From contig NW_003129855.1 in the NCBI RefSeq assembly GCF_000003605.2, positions 173,980 through 203,007 of the forward strand: a DNA stretch of 29,028 nt, given 5' to 3'. Origin of the DNA: Saccoglossus kowalevskii (Eukaryota; Hemichordata; Enteropneusta; Harrimaniidae). The first letter of the stretch is position 1; the number at the start of each line of letters is the position of its first letter. The notes under the pieces are model-generated. The model did no database searches. It was given only the letters and a program-made list of their open reading frames with translations, and had not been told where the DNA came from. The translations under genes and the position numbers were made by a program. Positions 1 to 10,716 of this stretch are shown here, piece after piece.

Positions 1-1319
1 TTTCCGACGTATTGATTTCATAGTAGATGCGGTAGGTTGTCGGAAATTCAACGCGTTTATTAACACGAATCTGACACGAAGGACCACTGCCCTTTAATCA
101 AACATCATGACTTGAGGAATAACCACTCCCAGATTTTGGCCACTTTCTGAGAGAGAGAAAGCACCAAAAAGCATGTTCATATGTGATACGGCATCCGAAA
201 CGTTGTATTTGCAATCGTCACGATTAAATTCGCATCTGTATTTCTGTGTTGCGGGGTTTATTTGTGTAGTTTCTTGTTCAGGGCACCGCTGATAAAAGCG
301 TCTCAATTGACAGAATTTCAAAAAAAAGTAAAAAAAAACCAGATGTCGATTTGCTTCGTACGCCCGATTGAGTTCCGAGTTCAAGCTATGCAGACCGCAG
401 CCAGTTTTTGGGCGACGTTTGTGTAATTCTGCCAATTTGTTTTTTTCAATTTTTTTGAGTCTTATTTTGTTCCTACTGATTTACCCGTTTGGGGCCTACT
501 TCTAAACACGTAAACTGTATCGTTTATTTAACCAATTAATTAAAAATTGTAATTATTTTTAATTTAATTAAAACATGCACTCGAATGACTTATTCGAGCA
601 GTTGAAATGCAGGTATAATATAATTGTAGTTCAAACATAAAATACAAATGGTACGCAAATCCGCAAGTAGAGTGGCGCGATTCGAACTGTGATACTGTGA
701 TACTTGAAACACCTGTTAAGTTTTTATTTTACTGTCTACACTAAAGATGGCGCAATTCACCAGAATCCTTTATACAGATATAAGCGAAATAGAACATACA
801 AACATGTCACCCATGAATGACACCTCGTAATGACGTGTGTATATTCTGTCAGACATGATGCACGACGTGATGGTCGTCGTGATGTACGTGTTCGAATCTC
901 ATGGAAATAAACAATGTATTCTATACACGCTTTTTTGTACTATGGGACACACACGCGAATATAGCTCTTATATTTGACAATATAATATGTGAGAACATTT
1001 TCTATCGCCTTACATATTTATTCTTATGTCCTGTGACAAATAATTAAATTTTCTGTATTCATAATATCAACTATATATAGTAACATCAAACGTGACCAAG
1101 GAATCAATCAACGTATTCGGCGTCGGGGTTGTTGTGATAGTGAGTGCATTGGACACGAGGGGTGGACTATAGTTTTACAGGGACGGGCCCGTGCGAACAA
1201 GTTTGTTAATCGGACAGTATGGATTTTTTCAAATGTCCTGCACGGCCGCCCCGACAAAATAGTTTTTTTTCCCTCTTACTATCTGACGTGTTCGGCTCAT
1301 TTTCTTCTAACATTGACAG
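1..1319. other. Unassigned region upstream of gene 0
   Basis: No recognisable gene. The missing 5' exon and promoter of gene 0 should lie here or beyond the window edge. TATATATAG at 1072-1080 is a possible TATA box, but no convincing ATG plus donor in the required phase 0 follows it. A 113-codon open frame on the minus strand (435-94) resembles no family I know. Confidence 0.3.
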
Positions 1320-3279
1320 ATTCTTGCTGAGGGCAATGCGGTGTTCACACTCAACACATGTGAGCTGAGAAACAAGGAGTTTGTCCTTCACTATTCGTCC
1401 AGACATAACAGGTACACGCGAGGTGTCGGGGATCACCCGGATGTCATCCACGGGTGGTCACGTGGAGCGTTCACAACGAATAATATTATCAGATTGCAGG
1501 ACAGTGACACGGTGAGTCACGGGATATGGTATAGTGAAACAAACACGGGGAATTAAAACGGGGGAGTCGTCACCTGCGCATGCGGCAAACGGCCATAGCG
1601 TGTCGTTGTTTACAAACAAGCGTTTACCCATGATTCAATTCCCGTGAATACGCATGTGACGATCCCTCCGCTTTAAAGTGCCACAGATGTGACGCGCGCG
1701 TTCGAATTACACGCGTTGTATACGTTTCATGGGAACCATTTCGAACACTATCTCGGTAATAATTATAAATTGCAGGTTTGCATAATTATTTACGCCATGC
1801 ATTATCGAAGAAAATATGTATACATTTTAAAATTGTTAAATTGTACTGTAGACCGAATTTGACGGAACTAAATATGTTAACAGGACACACAACAGAATTC
1901 GTTTGAGGAAAAACAAAACAAAACCACTAATACGCATGCGCAGTGATTATTACTTGTACTATGAAGCTGTACGCTTGTACACAACAAAGCATGCATATTA
2001 GATAATTTCATTGATCGAATACTCAGATTTGTGTCTACAATGTCAGCGTTTTCAGTTTAATGATAAATCATAGTAAAACATACTATATACAGTATCAATC
2101 AACAATACTAAAAATGACATGTTCAAGTCCATATTGAATCTGTAATATTATCGTTTTCATGAATATGCAGACATACCTAGGACAAGCAGACACAAACGAA
2201 GCGGCGTTCATTTCATGGAAGTTAGATTTCAAGCCTTTCGTCCTGGTTTCCATAGCAATCACAAACACCTCCAATGAAGGCGAGGTACAGTGGCAGCTGT
2301 TGTCCACGATGAAAGACGGCAGAACTGTGAGCGACCAATTACGAGGTAAGCCTCAGTGCATGTATAATTGTTATAGTATAAAGGTCACTGCATTTTTCAA
2401 ACCACATCACATTACATACATGTAGGTTGCTGTCATAGACCAGACAGGCTACGAACACCTTTATACTAATTAGCAAGTATAATTGCCACCATAATGAAGA
2501 CACGTGGACAAAATTAATATTAGCCTTTATTTTTCTGCGTCTGTGATATATTCATGTGTTATTATGTATGGATAACCAGTGAGCCACAATAATTATTCGT
2601 AACGTCCAATCAAACACCGTGATACAAGCACTCATCAAGGTTGGTGCCAATCAAATGGGATGTTTAATGTTTGGCCGCGCCTCCACATCCAATACTCGTA
2701 TACGACTACTACTGATTGACTTATTTATATGTTTTTTTTTTTATTAAATCAAAAACATGCCACAACAAATAATATAGTTTCAAACAATCCACAAAAAGAC
2801 ATTTTATTTTGATTATATTTCAGACATTTCTGTGTAACTAACCAAGACTGATATAATAGCAATAGTTTATTGCAGATATTACATGCATCTAATACGACTT
2901 GCCACATCCTATCATTGCTGTTACATCATAATACCTTCACGCTACGTTCGACATTTCATTCGAAATATAACACAATCACAATCGACAGAAATAATGTTCG
3001 TATCTGAATTCTAAGTAGGAATCACAACAAATCCTGCTGACTCATACACTTTGTATACTGTGTTCTCATCATCGCCCTGGTTTCATTCAAGGTGCTGCTA
3101 GACCTCTTGAAATGCACGTTGGTGCATCCGAACTCATATTGACCGCAATGCTACCACGACGGGGAAAGGACTATGTACCAAAGAGTCCTTCAGGTAAAAT
3201 CTTCGTTGAGAAAACCAACTTCGATCATCCATTCACTGTTGCCGTAAAACTGTTTGACGACACCGTCAGTCTACCAAGG
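1320..3279 (+). CDS. Gene 0 exons 1320-1511, 2171-2345, 3092-3279: PAW-like domain
   Basis: The three exons (64, 58.3 and 62.7 codons) match, exon for exon and phase for phase, the first three domain exons of genes 1 and 2. Visible landmarks are a GW-x2-GAF turn (HGWSRGAFTTNNI) in the first exon, the string ISWKLDF followed by EVQWQLL in the second, and GASELILTAMLP in the third. The pattern GW..G.F..N, then SWK.DF, then V.W.L, then a hydrophobic G(A)xxLxLTA strand is the PAW pattern of PNGase C-termini. Splice sites: acceptor CATTGACAG at 1319, donor GTGAGT at 1512, acceptor ATGCAG at 2170, donor GTAAGC at 2346, acceptor CATTCAAG at 3091, donor GTGAGT at 3280. The alternative is another galactose-binding-like beta-sandwich; a profile search would decide. 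Confidence 0.7.
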
Positions 3280-5865
3280 GTGAGTGAGGAATTTAAAGTA
3301 ATTTGTTACAATCGATCAAATCGATCGATTCATTACGAACGTCCAAGTTCACACGGGACTGCCAGTCGGCCATTATTGAATTCGAAGCTTAATTCAACAC
3401 ATTTATTTATATTGTGTCGTTATTTGTTGCTGTTTCGTGCCTAGTTTGCTCAAGCGACTGTAAATTGCACATGCATCCTATAAACTTGCGTATCTTTCAA
3501 CCAGGAGTTGCAGATTGAAAGGGGAAGCAAGCACAACCACTTGAATCACAGCGGAGAAGATTCACTCAGTTCCACCGCCATGTGTATCTCAACTATGCTG
3601 CACTCTCTCCATATTAAGCACCTGCCAAAGACGGTCAGTGTGATTGGCCCACAAGGAAGTGGGAAAACAGCTCTATTAAATATGACACAAGGTAAGCGTT
3701 GTATTTTGTGTTTGTGCATCTGAATCATTCAACCTCGTTATATAGAGTGAACATGATTCAATTTGGAACTATGGCAGTTCCGCGCAATTTAATTTGCAAC
3801 GAAGTACACCTGTACATGGCCAGCCACAACACATTATCGCAACAATTCTCGCTATTCCTAAAGAATATGTGGTATCTTAAAAAAATAAATAAATGATAAC
3901 CGAAGACTCGTGAACTCACATTTTCCGCGATGTCATGTGACCATTTCTGGATAGATCACGTTGGCGACAATTTGAGAACAATTATTGAAAAACTACTAAC
4001 TATACATGTGTACTATGCTTTACAATTGATACATTTAGTTGGCACATAATACTCCAAGCAATTCAATAAGTATAAATCTGTACTTTCTGGTCGTTGAAAA
4101 AATTGAAACATTCCAACTTGGTGGTGGGAAAGTGATTTACATTACCCGGAGTTCATTGTTCTTTGTAGATATTATGCACCATCTCCAAGAGTATCACGAA
4201 TCCAACGAACGTCACGGACTCACATCACTGGATAAAGTGGGGCTCATTATGTCAATGTTGGTTTACGAGCATGCCTTACCAACCAAAACCAGCAAAACTA
4301 GTATTATGGTGACAGGTAGCAACCTAATACAATGTCATTATGATAGTTCCCAATGCACTGACACCGAGAGTGTTGCGATGGGGCTTGTCGGAGCGCTGCT
4401 CGATGCCGTCAGAGAGTATGCTGGGACTGCGTTAACAAGAACATTTCGACTGATGAATGACAAAAAGGAAATATCAGAAAAGATATATTCTCGTGAACAG
4501 CTTTTGCAAGAATCTCAACTATTAGTAAATGATACTCGACTTCGCTGGAAAGCTTGTTTGTATAGTTTTCTTTTCGCGTTCATCACAGCCTCTTCTGTCC
4601 TGACTTCTCTGGGTTTTGCTGTCCTGAATTGGCCAGTTTATTGGAGCGCTATTATGGCCACGATTTTGTTGGTGATGATAATAATCACGATAGTGAAGAT
4701 GCCGATTATCTTCAGAGATTTGAGAAGTCTATTCGTAATTTTGATGTTTTCACAGAGAGAATGGCTAGTTAGATTCTACAGAAAGTCACCCGAAGACAAG
4801 AGCGCACATTTGTTTGCTAAGATGAAGGAGGAGCTTGCATTGGGTATCATGTTGATTAACTGGATTGCATCAAGTATAAAAAGAGAGATACGAGTTTTGA
4901 TAACTGTTGATAATCTTGGTAACACAGGATCGGACGGTGACCTTGCCACCACGTTACTTACCCTGCATGATCTGATAGAATGTAAGAGTAGCCCATTCAT
5001 AATGCTTTTAGGAGTGAACTCGTCCGTGTCTGTGACTGATAGCATGATATTGGGTTATGCCCAAAACTCGAGAGACAGTAATTGTGCCCGACTGTTCGAA
5101 AAAGCCATGTCCTTAAAGACAATCCTCAAATCTTCGGTATTTGTTCCGGAGCTTGATATAGCATCGAAGCAACAAGTCATTGATGCTTCTACGCATTCAA
5201 GAATACCCCAGTCTTTGTTCAAAAAGAAATTGAACAGGAAGAAGTATTGTCAGTGCATCTTGCCAATGGTGATGGCTAAGCCCACATACAAAGATTCCCT
5301 GCTGACATATCTTCAAGATGAAAGCATCCTTCACTATCTCGGCAGTAGCATGAACACTATTACTCGCATCGGCAACCTTCTGTGTTTTGTTGCAGAGTTA
5401 GTAAAACTAAACGGAGGTCCCATATTCAGACCCCACGTTGTAGTCGCCTGGACAGCATTTCTCGATCTCTGGCCCTATCGCAGTCATCACATCATTTGGT
5501 TGATCGAACATACCCGCCTCAGGCAACAAATGAAACTACCAGTGAGCATGGAGATCCAGGTCGAGACTAGATTTAAGGATGTCTTTCCTCGAGTTCGTCG
5601 CAAAATGATGGCCATCAATGGATGGGAAAACATGATGAGTTTTGATGCCAATTCGCAGTTGTTTCTGAGGTTTATAGGTCAGGAAATGAAGAACTTTGAT
5701 GTCGAAGACTACTACAATATTTTACCAATTACAGTGAATCTAAATCGCTCGCTGTTACAAGCGATATCGAATGAGCAAACTGCTCGTAGCATGATATCGC
5801 AGAGAAACAAGGAACTTGCACTTAATTCTGTTGAAATATCGACCTTACCGACAGTTCGAATTTAA
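1320..5865 (+). CDS. Gene 0: PAW-like + KAP P-loop NTPase protein, no ankyrin exons, degenerate NTPase (5' end missing)
   Basis: Five exons join in one frame: 1320-1511, 2171-2345, 3092-3279, 3505-3691 and 4169-5865 (2439 nt, 812 aa plus stop). Borders are AG/GT with intron phases 0, 1, 0, 1, the same as in the two minus-strand relatives. An in-frame TGA just before 1320 shows that a 5' exon must be spliced on; I could not find it. Order: PAW-like domain (about residues 1-185), Walker A GPQGSGKT (233-240), a pair of membrane helices (about 376-400 and 405-429), a degenerate Walker B (VDNLGNT, from 493), and a C-terminal region keeping the family string DLWPYRS. The KAP motifs FxAWEY and GNPRNIKR of the relatives are lost. 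Probably a membrane protein that can bind nucleotide but hydrolyses it poorly. Its 3' end faces gene 1 (convergent). The intact 565-codon last exon argues against a dead pseudogene. Confidence 0.8.
1553..1676. mobile_element. Short TTAA-flanked inverted-repeat element (MITE) in a gene 0 intron
   Basis: TTAA at 1553-1556 and at 1673-1676 flank imperfect terminal inverted repeats of about 24 bp: left AACGGGGGAGTCGTCACCTG, right (reverse complement) AGCGGAGGGATCGTCACATG. TTAA targets are typical of piggyBac-type elements. The right arm recurs at 28323-28366, showing that it is dispersed. It lies between gene 0 PAW exons one and two. Confidence 0.55.
3505..3691 (+). CDS. Gene 0 exon: Walker A (P-loop) of the KAP domain
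   Basis: This 187-nt exon starts in phase 0 after acceptor CAACCAG and ends in phase 1 at donor GTAAGC. It encodes GPQGSGKTALLN, a complete Walker A motif with the first glycine present (genes 1 and 2 have alanine there). In the relatives the equivalent exon is entered in phase 1, after the second ankyrin exon. Here it follows the third PAW exon directly in phase 0, across a 225-nt intron (3280-3504) too short to hide ankyrin exons. Confidence 0.8.
4169..5865 (+). CDS. Gene 0 terminal exon: membrane hairpin and degenerate KAP NTPase core
   Basis: The acceptor TTCTTTGTAG ends at 4168, and the phase-1 carry-over gives DIMHHLQEY at the start. The open frame continues upstream to a methionine at 4039, but that stretch is intron. 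Two hydrophobic helices lie close together (around ACLYSFLFAFITASS and TILLVMIIITIVKMP). The Walker B strand reads RVLITVDNLGNTG where genes 1 and 2 read VVITVDDLDRC-like sequence, so the second acidic residue, the LDR aspartate and the arginine are all replaced. GNPRNIKRLF of the relatives aligns with SSMNTITRIG. The downstream subfamily block (LVK.xGGPxFxP, then DLWPYRS) is kept. The stop is TAA at 5863-5865. Confidence 0.8.
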
Positions 5866-7065
5866 GGATGTTCTGAACAGTTCTATTTAAGTGTTTGAGC
5901 TTTACACACCACGATAACATAATTGCAAACACTCAAACACACATAAATCACACTATACAATAGAGGAGAAAAACTCTTGGTCCTGGAAAGCGTCATGCCA
6001 CTGTAGGAAAGAGTGCTATATCGCCACACAGACCGCTAGAGTATGATGCAGGTACTTACGCTTTGCAAAGACGTATCAAGAATATTTAGCTGCAATAATC
6101 CATATAATGCGTATAATCCTAATTATATGTTAAAACTTATCTGATTTTTATAATTCATATTTGATATCCCAATGAAACAAATTATAGTCTCTTGGAGTTG
6201 ATACAGCCTTAGAATTTCTTTAATTCAATCGACTAGTTTTATTAGACCTAATGAATATTCATTTTTTTTCTAATTTGATGTTAAAATAGATCGGAGTACA
6301 CATTATTATTTGTCTCTGATAAAATTATATATAACGTATTTGTCGCTTATTTTAAACAAATATATTGTTGAACTTTTGTTTCAATGTATCGTAGCCCGAG
6401 TACATACAAATAAATAGCTGAACACATTAACATATACATTCTTTTATTTTGGGTGTGGCTTATGATCATGGATACATAATAGGATTTTTGGACTAAATCA
6501 AATATTTACAATTCACCATAATACATATTACTGACCATTTCAAACATACTAAGGGATATGGTTTCAAAAATGATAGAATGTTTAAAAACATTTTTTCGAT
6601 TTCTCAACATCCAATGTTTTTCCTTTGTGTACGTATCATTCGAATGTAAAGGGATGCTTCATTATTTTAATACAGGCAATAAGTCAGTCATGATTAAAAT
6701 ATTCTCTCGATAGAAGACGTCCATTATTTGAATTAATTGATATTAAAGTGATTGTGAAATGCCCACCAACACATTTCCGCTTTGGATTTGTGTTCCACGG
6801 TAATGAGCCATTATTGATTTTATTGTTGAAAAATATTACTCGTATCCGAGTAAATTTGAGATATTTCTCGTGTTGTAGCCACGCTCACCGACACTCGCGG
6901 AAGTGGAAGTGCGCCACCAAATGTTAAAACATGAGAAAGAAGCCATATTCTTGAGCCATACTTTTCTAATATTGCGTCATTTAACAATACTATTAACGAT
7001 ATATATATTTTTGGGAGGCGCATTTTTGAAAAGTTTTAGTAAAAGTTGTTTTCACAACGAACATA
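5866..7065. other. Convergent intergenic region, left part, with a candidate gene 0 poly(A) signal
   Basis: AT-rich DNA with no gene seen. AATAAA at 6409-6414, about 540 nt past the gene 0 stop, is a candidate polyadenylation signal. Around 6890-6915 a GC-rich patch with GGAAGTGGAAGTG-type ETS-like sites precedes the THAP fragment and may be its old promoter. Confidence 0.3.
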
Positions 7066-7165
7066 TTGACGATGGTTAAACGTCGTGTTGCTGGCGGGTG
7101 CATCAATACGTATAGCAAGTGCGTGAGTATTTACGCGTTTCCAGGCGATCCGAAGATGCAATATC
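7066..7165 (+). pseudogene. Decayed THAP zinc-finger fragment
   Basis: The frame from ATG 7066 begins MVKRRVAGGCINTYSKC and continues to YAFPGDPKMQ. This matches the start of a THAP domain (C-x4-GCxN, then H-x-FP.DP). The first zinc cysteine is replaced by Arg (CGT where TGT is expected), and after DPK the similarity fades with no visible C-x2-H pair. THAP domains occur in P-element-like and other DNA transposases and in host regulators. There is no intron evidence and no transposase core nearby. I read it as a relic, either of a transposon or of a THAP gene first exon. The open frame runs on to 7590 without recognisable content. Confidence 0.45.
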
Positions 7166-8176
7166 TGGACAATTGCACGACCACGAGTAAATTATTAGGC
7201 TTACAACACGTCAACCAGGGTCAACTATACTTTAATATTTTTGTTATATTTGTCTCTGGTTTATCATCTTTTCACGTGGAAACGAATCGGGCAAACAAGG
7301 TTATGAACGCATCCCCTCGCCAACCGCAGCTGGTGTTTGTACTGACCAGCCACGTTAGAATGATTGTGTGGGTACTAATGTTTTCACATGTTTTGTTTGT
7401 TCACATACATTTACATATTAGGTTATTACAGGTGCATATTCAGCTTATGAATATTTATTACTACACTGTGAAAATGACACGGTCCGAAATGCCTGGTAGA
7501 CTACAGGATAAGCTTTGTGCCTTTAAAATTGTAGTTGCGAGTTCGAGCCCAAGCATTGTAACTGATTGTGTATTTTCTGAGATGATATAATGAGAGTGGC
7601 GACCTCTAAAAAGTCAGGATTTTTGTGTTTTGATATTGTACTGGATAACGCACTGGTAATGGTGCAAGTACAACAAATTCAAAAGGCCAGAGTGTTTTGA
7701 TGTTCAATAATATAATGCAAATATGGTCAATGGTATAGTATCATATAGAACAGTTTCTTAAAATTACCATTCACTGCAATTCTAAAATATGATGTTGATT
7801 ACCACCAATGCCAGTTTATGCATCAATTTACTCACTGCACTTTGTGGTGAAACACCAACAATGTGTATCAGGAACACTTATAATACAATGGTATTCAAAA
7901 TAACCAACAATCTGAGTGTATACTGTGGTTGTTGATGAAGACGATAATATCCTCACGATTTGAAATCAATCCGTTACTAACTGACCGATTGCTAAATACA
8001 AGTGGTTCTTTCTTCCATTCCACATTTGTTGATGACAAATAAACCACTAGATACTTCTCCCGCTGTGAACTGTTTGTCCATAACAATTTTAATGACATTT
8101 AAGCTAATTTATATAAACAATACGTCAGTCAGCATAATTCAGTAAATTTCAGTTAACTAGTAACCTTAGCACAGAC
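7166..8176. other. Convergent intergenic region, right part
   Basis: No gene seen after the THAP fragment. The 3' UTR of gene 1 must lie here; ATTAAA on the minus strand at 8093-8088 is a weak poly(A) candidate, 84 nt past the stop. Confidence 0.3.
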
Positions 8177-9921
8177 TTATTCAATGTCTGCGATAGCTTC
8201 TGCATGGGCGATAGAGAAACCAATAGACCTGTTCAGGTGTACTGAGTAAGGGATGATCCGCTGCACGTCAGCAACGTTAAACCCTCTCATCTCTGTGTCC
8301 AGAACACGCTGGAACAATTCTGGATCTCCATCAAGAGTAATCAACATCTTCCAGTCGAGTTCATCTCTCTTGAGCCTCTTCTTCACCGAATTCCTGTAAA
8401 TATCTTTCAAAGGTGTTGATGGTTTTAATTTCATACTTGAATCCTCAAAGGTCATCCCAAGCTCCTGTTTTTGTAAATTATCTTCAATGTGATGAATCAT
8501 GTAAATTGATCTGTATGGCCACTGATCTACCAAAATAGTCCACATCACCATCTCTCTTGGAAGAAACTTCGGACCACCGGATATTTTCACCAAATTTGCT
8601 GTTATGCAAAGTTGATTGAAGAGCCTCTTGATGTTTCTAGGGTTACCAAACACATAATCTAACATTTCCTTGGTTTTAAACACTGACATTAACTCCTTCA
8701 TATATGCATCCTCTTCTTCTTGAGAACAATGTTGTGTGTTTTTATTTTTAGAAAGTTTGTTACCGCCACTATCTTTCACTTGGCTACTTACTAATGTTGT
8801 CCATGTGCACTCTTTCCTTGTTGGTTGAGTTGATGCTTTGGATTTGTGACGAGGCTCAACAGCTCGTGTAGAGGCATCTTCTTCTATCTTCTGAAGGAAA
8901 TTTTGTTTCATTTTGTTTGTCATAGTTGGCATGCAGAACTGTAGTTGAAACAGTTTTTTGAGATAGGCGTGTCCGGTCATGTAAGCATTTGTCAACAACT
9001 TGTCTGGGCTTTCTTCTATTGCTTCAACAATAAACCTCTGGTCAACTGCAATGATGCATATGAATGGCGCAAAGTCATCTGAAAGTAATATATTTAGTGC
9101 TTCAATTAGCTGTACAGCTTTCTGTTTCGAACATCGATCTAAATCGTCCACTGTGATGACAATTCGTATTGGTCGTTTTTTATTGTAGGACATCCAATTT
9201 ATAATACCAGTAGCAACCTTCACTTCTTGCTTAATGTCTGCCATGAAGCTTAGCCTAGAGGACTCATCTGGCCTATTCACCATATATTCAATCTTATCTG
9301 ATTGAGAAAATGCAAATGTGGTGATTGCAGTCCATCCTTGATTAGGATTGGCTAGTATCACCCCACCCAAAACACTGGAAAAAACAGCGTATATACCAAT
9401 AATAAAGTCCCAGATTCTCCTGTCTTTTTCATCACTAATGGTAGAGTTTGAGCGGTCTTGAAAAGGTATGGTCTCACTGCCAATAATTATAGTAAATACT
9501 GTAACCACAATTAATACAATTAATAACATGGCCAATAAAACAAAATCGGGAATCCAAATATACCTGAAAAATTGGGTCTTTCGCATTTTGAGTGGCTCCT
9601 GGTCTTTTTCCCTTTTAGCTTCTGTTGAAATTTCCGAAGGTTTAATAATGATCCGAAAAAATCGTGTTTTCCAGTATCCAGCATGGAATTCTACACTGGA
9701 TACTAATTTCGTGACGATTCCTGCCCACAGGTTATCGCTTCCAGCATACTCCCAAGCTTTGAAATCCACGTAGACAAAGTCAACTATGTCTGTTTTATCA
9801 AACAATATCGGGCATGGAGGGTAATAACATATTATACGTAAAAATAAGATCAAGCTACTCCAGAAGGTGTCTTTCTGGACTGATCGTTTTTGATATTCTT
9901 CGTTCATTTTCTGTAGACGAT
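8177..9921 (-). CDS. Gene 1 terminal exon: KAP NTPase core with two membrane helices
   Basis: The exon follows a TTTCATCTTCAG acceptor. In order it encodes NRLQKMNEEYQKRS, the KAP motif VDFKAWEYAGSDNLWAGI, a first helix (LLAMLLIVLIVVTVFTIII), a short loop with NST (a possible glycosylation site on the outer face), a second helix (FIIGIYAVFSSVLGG), Walker B IVITVDDLDRC, the strand FAPFICIIAVD, YLKKLFQLQF, a low-complexity linker, and GNPRNIKRLFNQL with GGPKFLPREMVMW. The stop is TAA at 8179-8177. Gene 2 has AAA at that codon and continues with KVCA, so one substitution shortens this protein by four residues. Confidence 0.9.
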
Positions 9922-10675
9922 CTGAAGATGAAAGAATTATTTTAATATTGTGTTATTACACACTGCACAAATATACACATATTAAATACGTGAATTTTAT
10001 TTATGTAATATAAAATGTATTATTTTAAAAATCTTGTGTGTACGTCGTTAGCATACAAGTTTCATAGCAGTGGATTAATGCATATGTCGACATGTAATAA
10101 TGCCTCAAGCTACTGCAGCTTTGAAAACATGATGCACGCAAGTATATTTGTTTATTATTCCATTTAGTTAATAAACAATGAATTTATACTGGAAAAAAAA
10201 ATTGAATGAGTGTGTTAATATTCTTTTGTACTTACTTGTCAACATTTTCAGTAAGAATGTTTTACCAGAACCCCACGGTGCAAATATTCCAATAGTGAGA
10301 GGCGTCTGCAGTTGAGAACTATATAACGCGTTGGCTAAACCTTTGGCGTAGAATTCATGATCAATTGCATCTGCCGTGAAATCTCGATCGTTTTGAAGAT
10401 CAAATCCGACCGATAGTTTTTCATTTTCTGTTGGATATAAAATAAGTATATAATACAGTCTCAAATTAAAACAGAGTTTTCATGTGCTTTACAATTAATG
10501 ACGTAAAGCTTATGTTATGGAATCTTGTCAATATCTTGGATTATTGCACAACAGTGATTGTCACTGTAAATACAGCGTGGTAATTAGGTGTTGTAAAATT
10601 ATATGTATATATATATATATATATANNNNNNNNNNNNNNNNNNNNNNNNNNNNNNNNNNNNNNNNNNNNNNNNNN

Positions 10676-10716
<41 letters not shown>

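Noticed and set aside
94-435. 113-codon minus-strand open frame near the left edge
   Set aside because: No recognisable domain, no clear splice context and no second copy to compare; kept only as a note in the region entry.
668-700. tRNA-like B box (GTTCGAATC on the minus strand) suggesting a tRNA gene or SINE head
   Set aside because: No A box at a suitable distance and no cloverleaf; a short chance match.
4039-4168. Methionine at 4039 as the start of a 608-residue gene
   Set aside because: A good acceptor at 4168 in the right phase joins the upstream P-loop exon. Residues before 4169 match nothing in the relatives, and the NTPase would have no Walker A.
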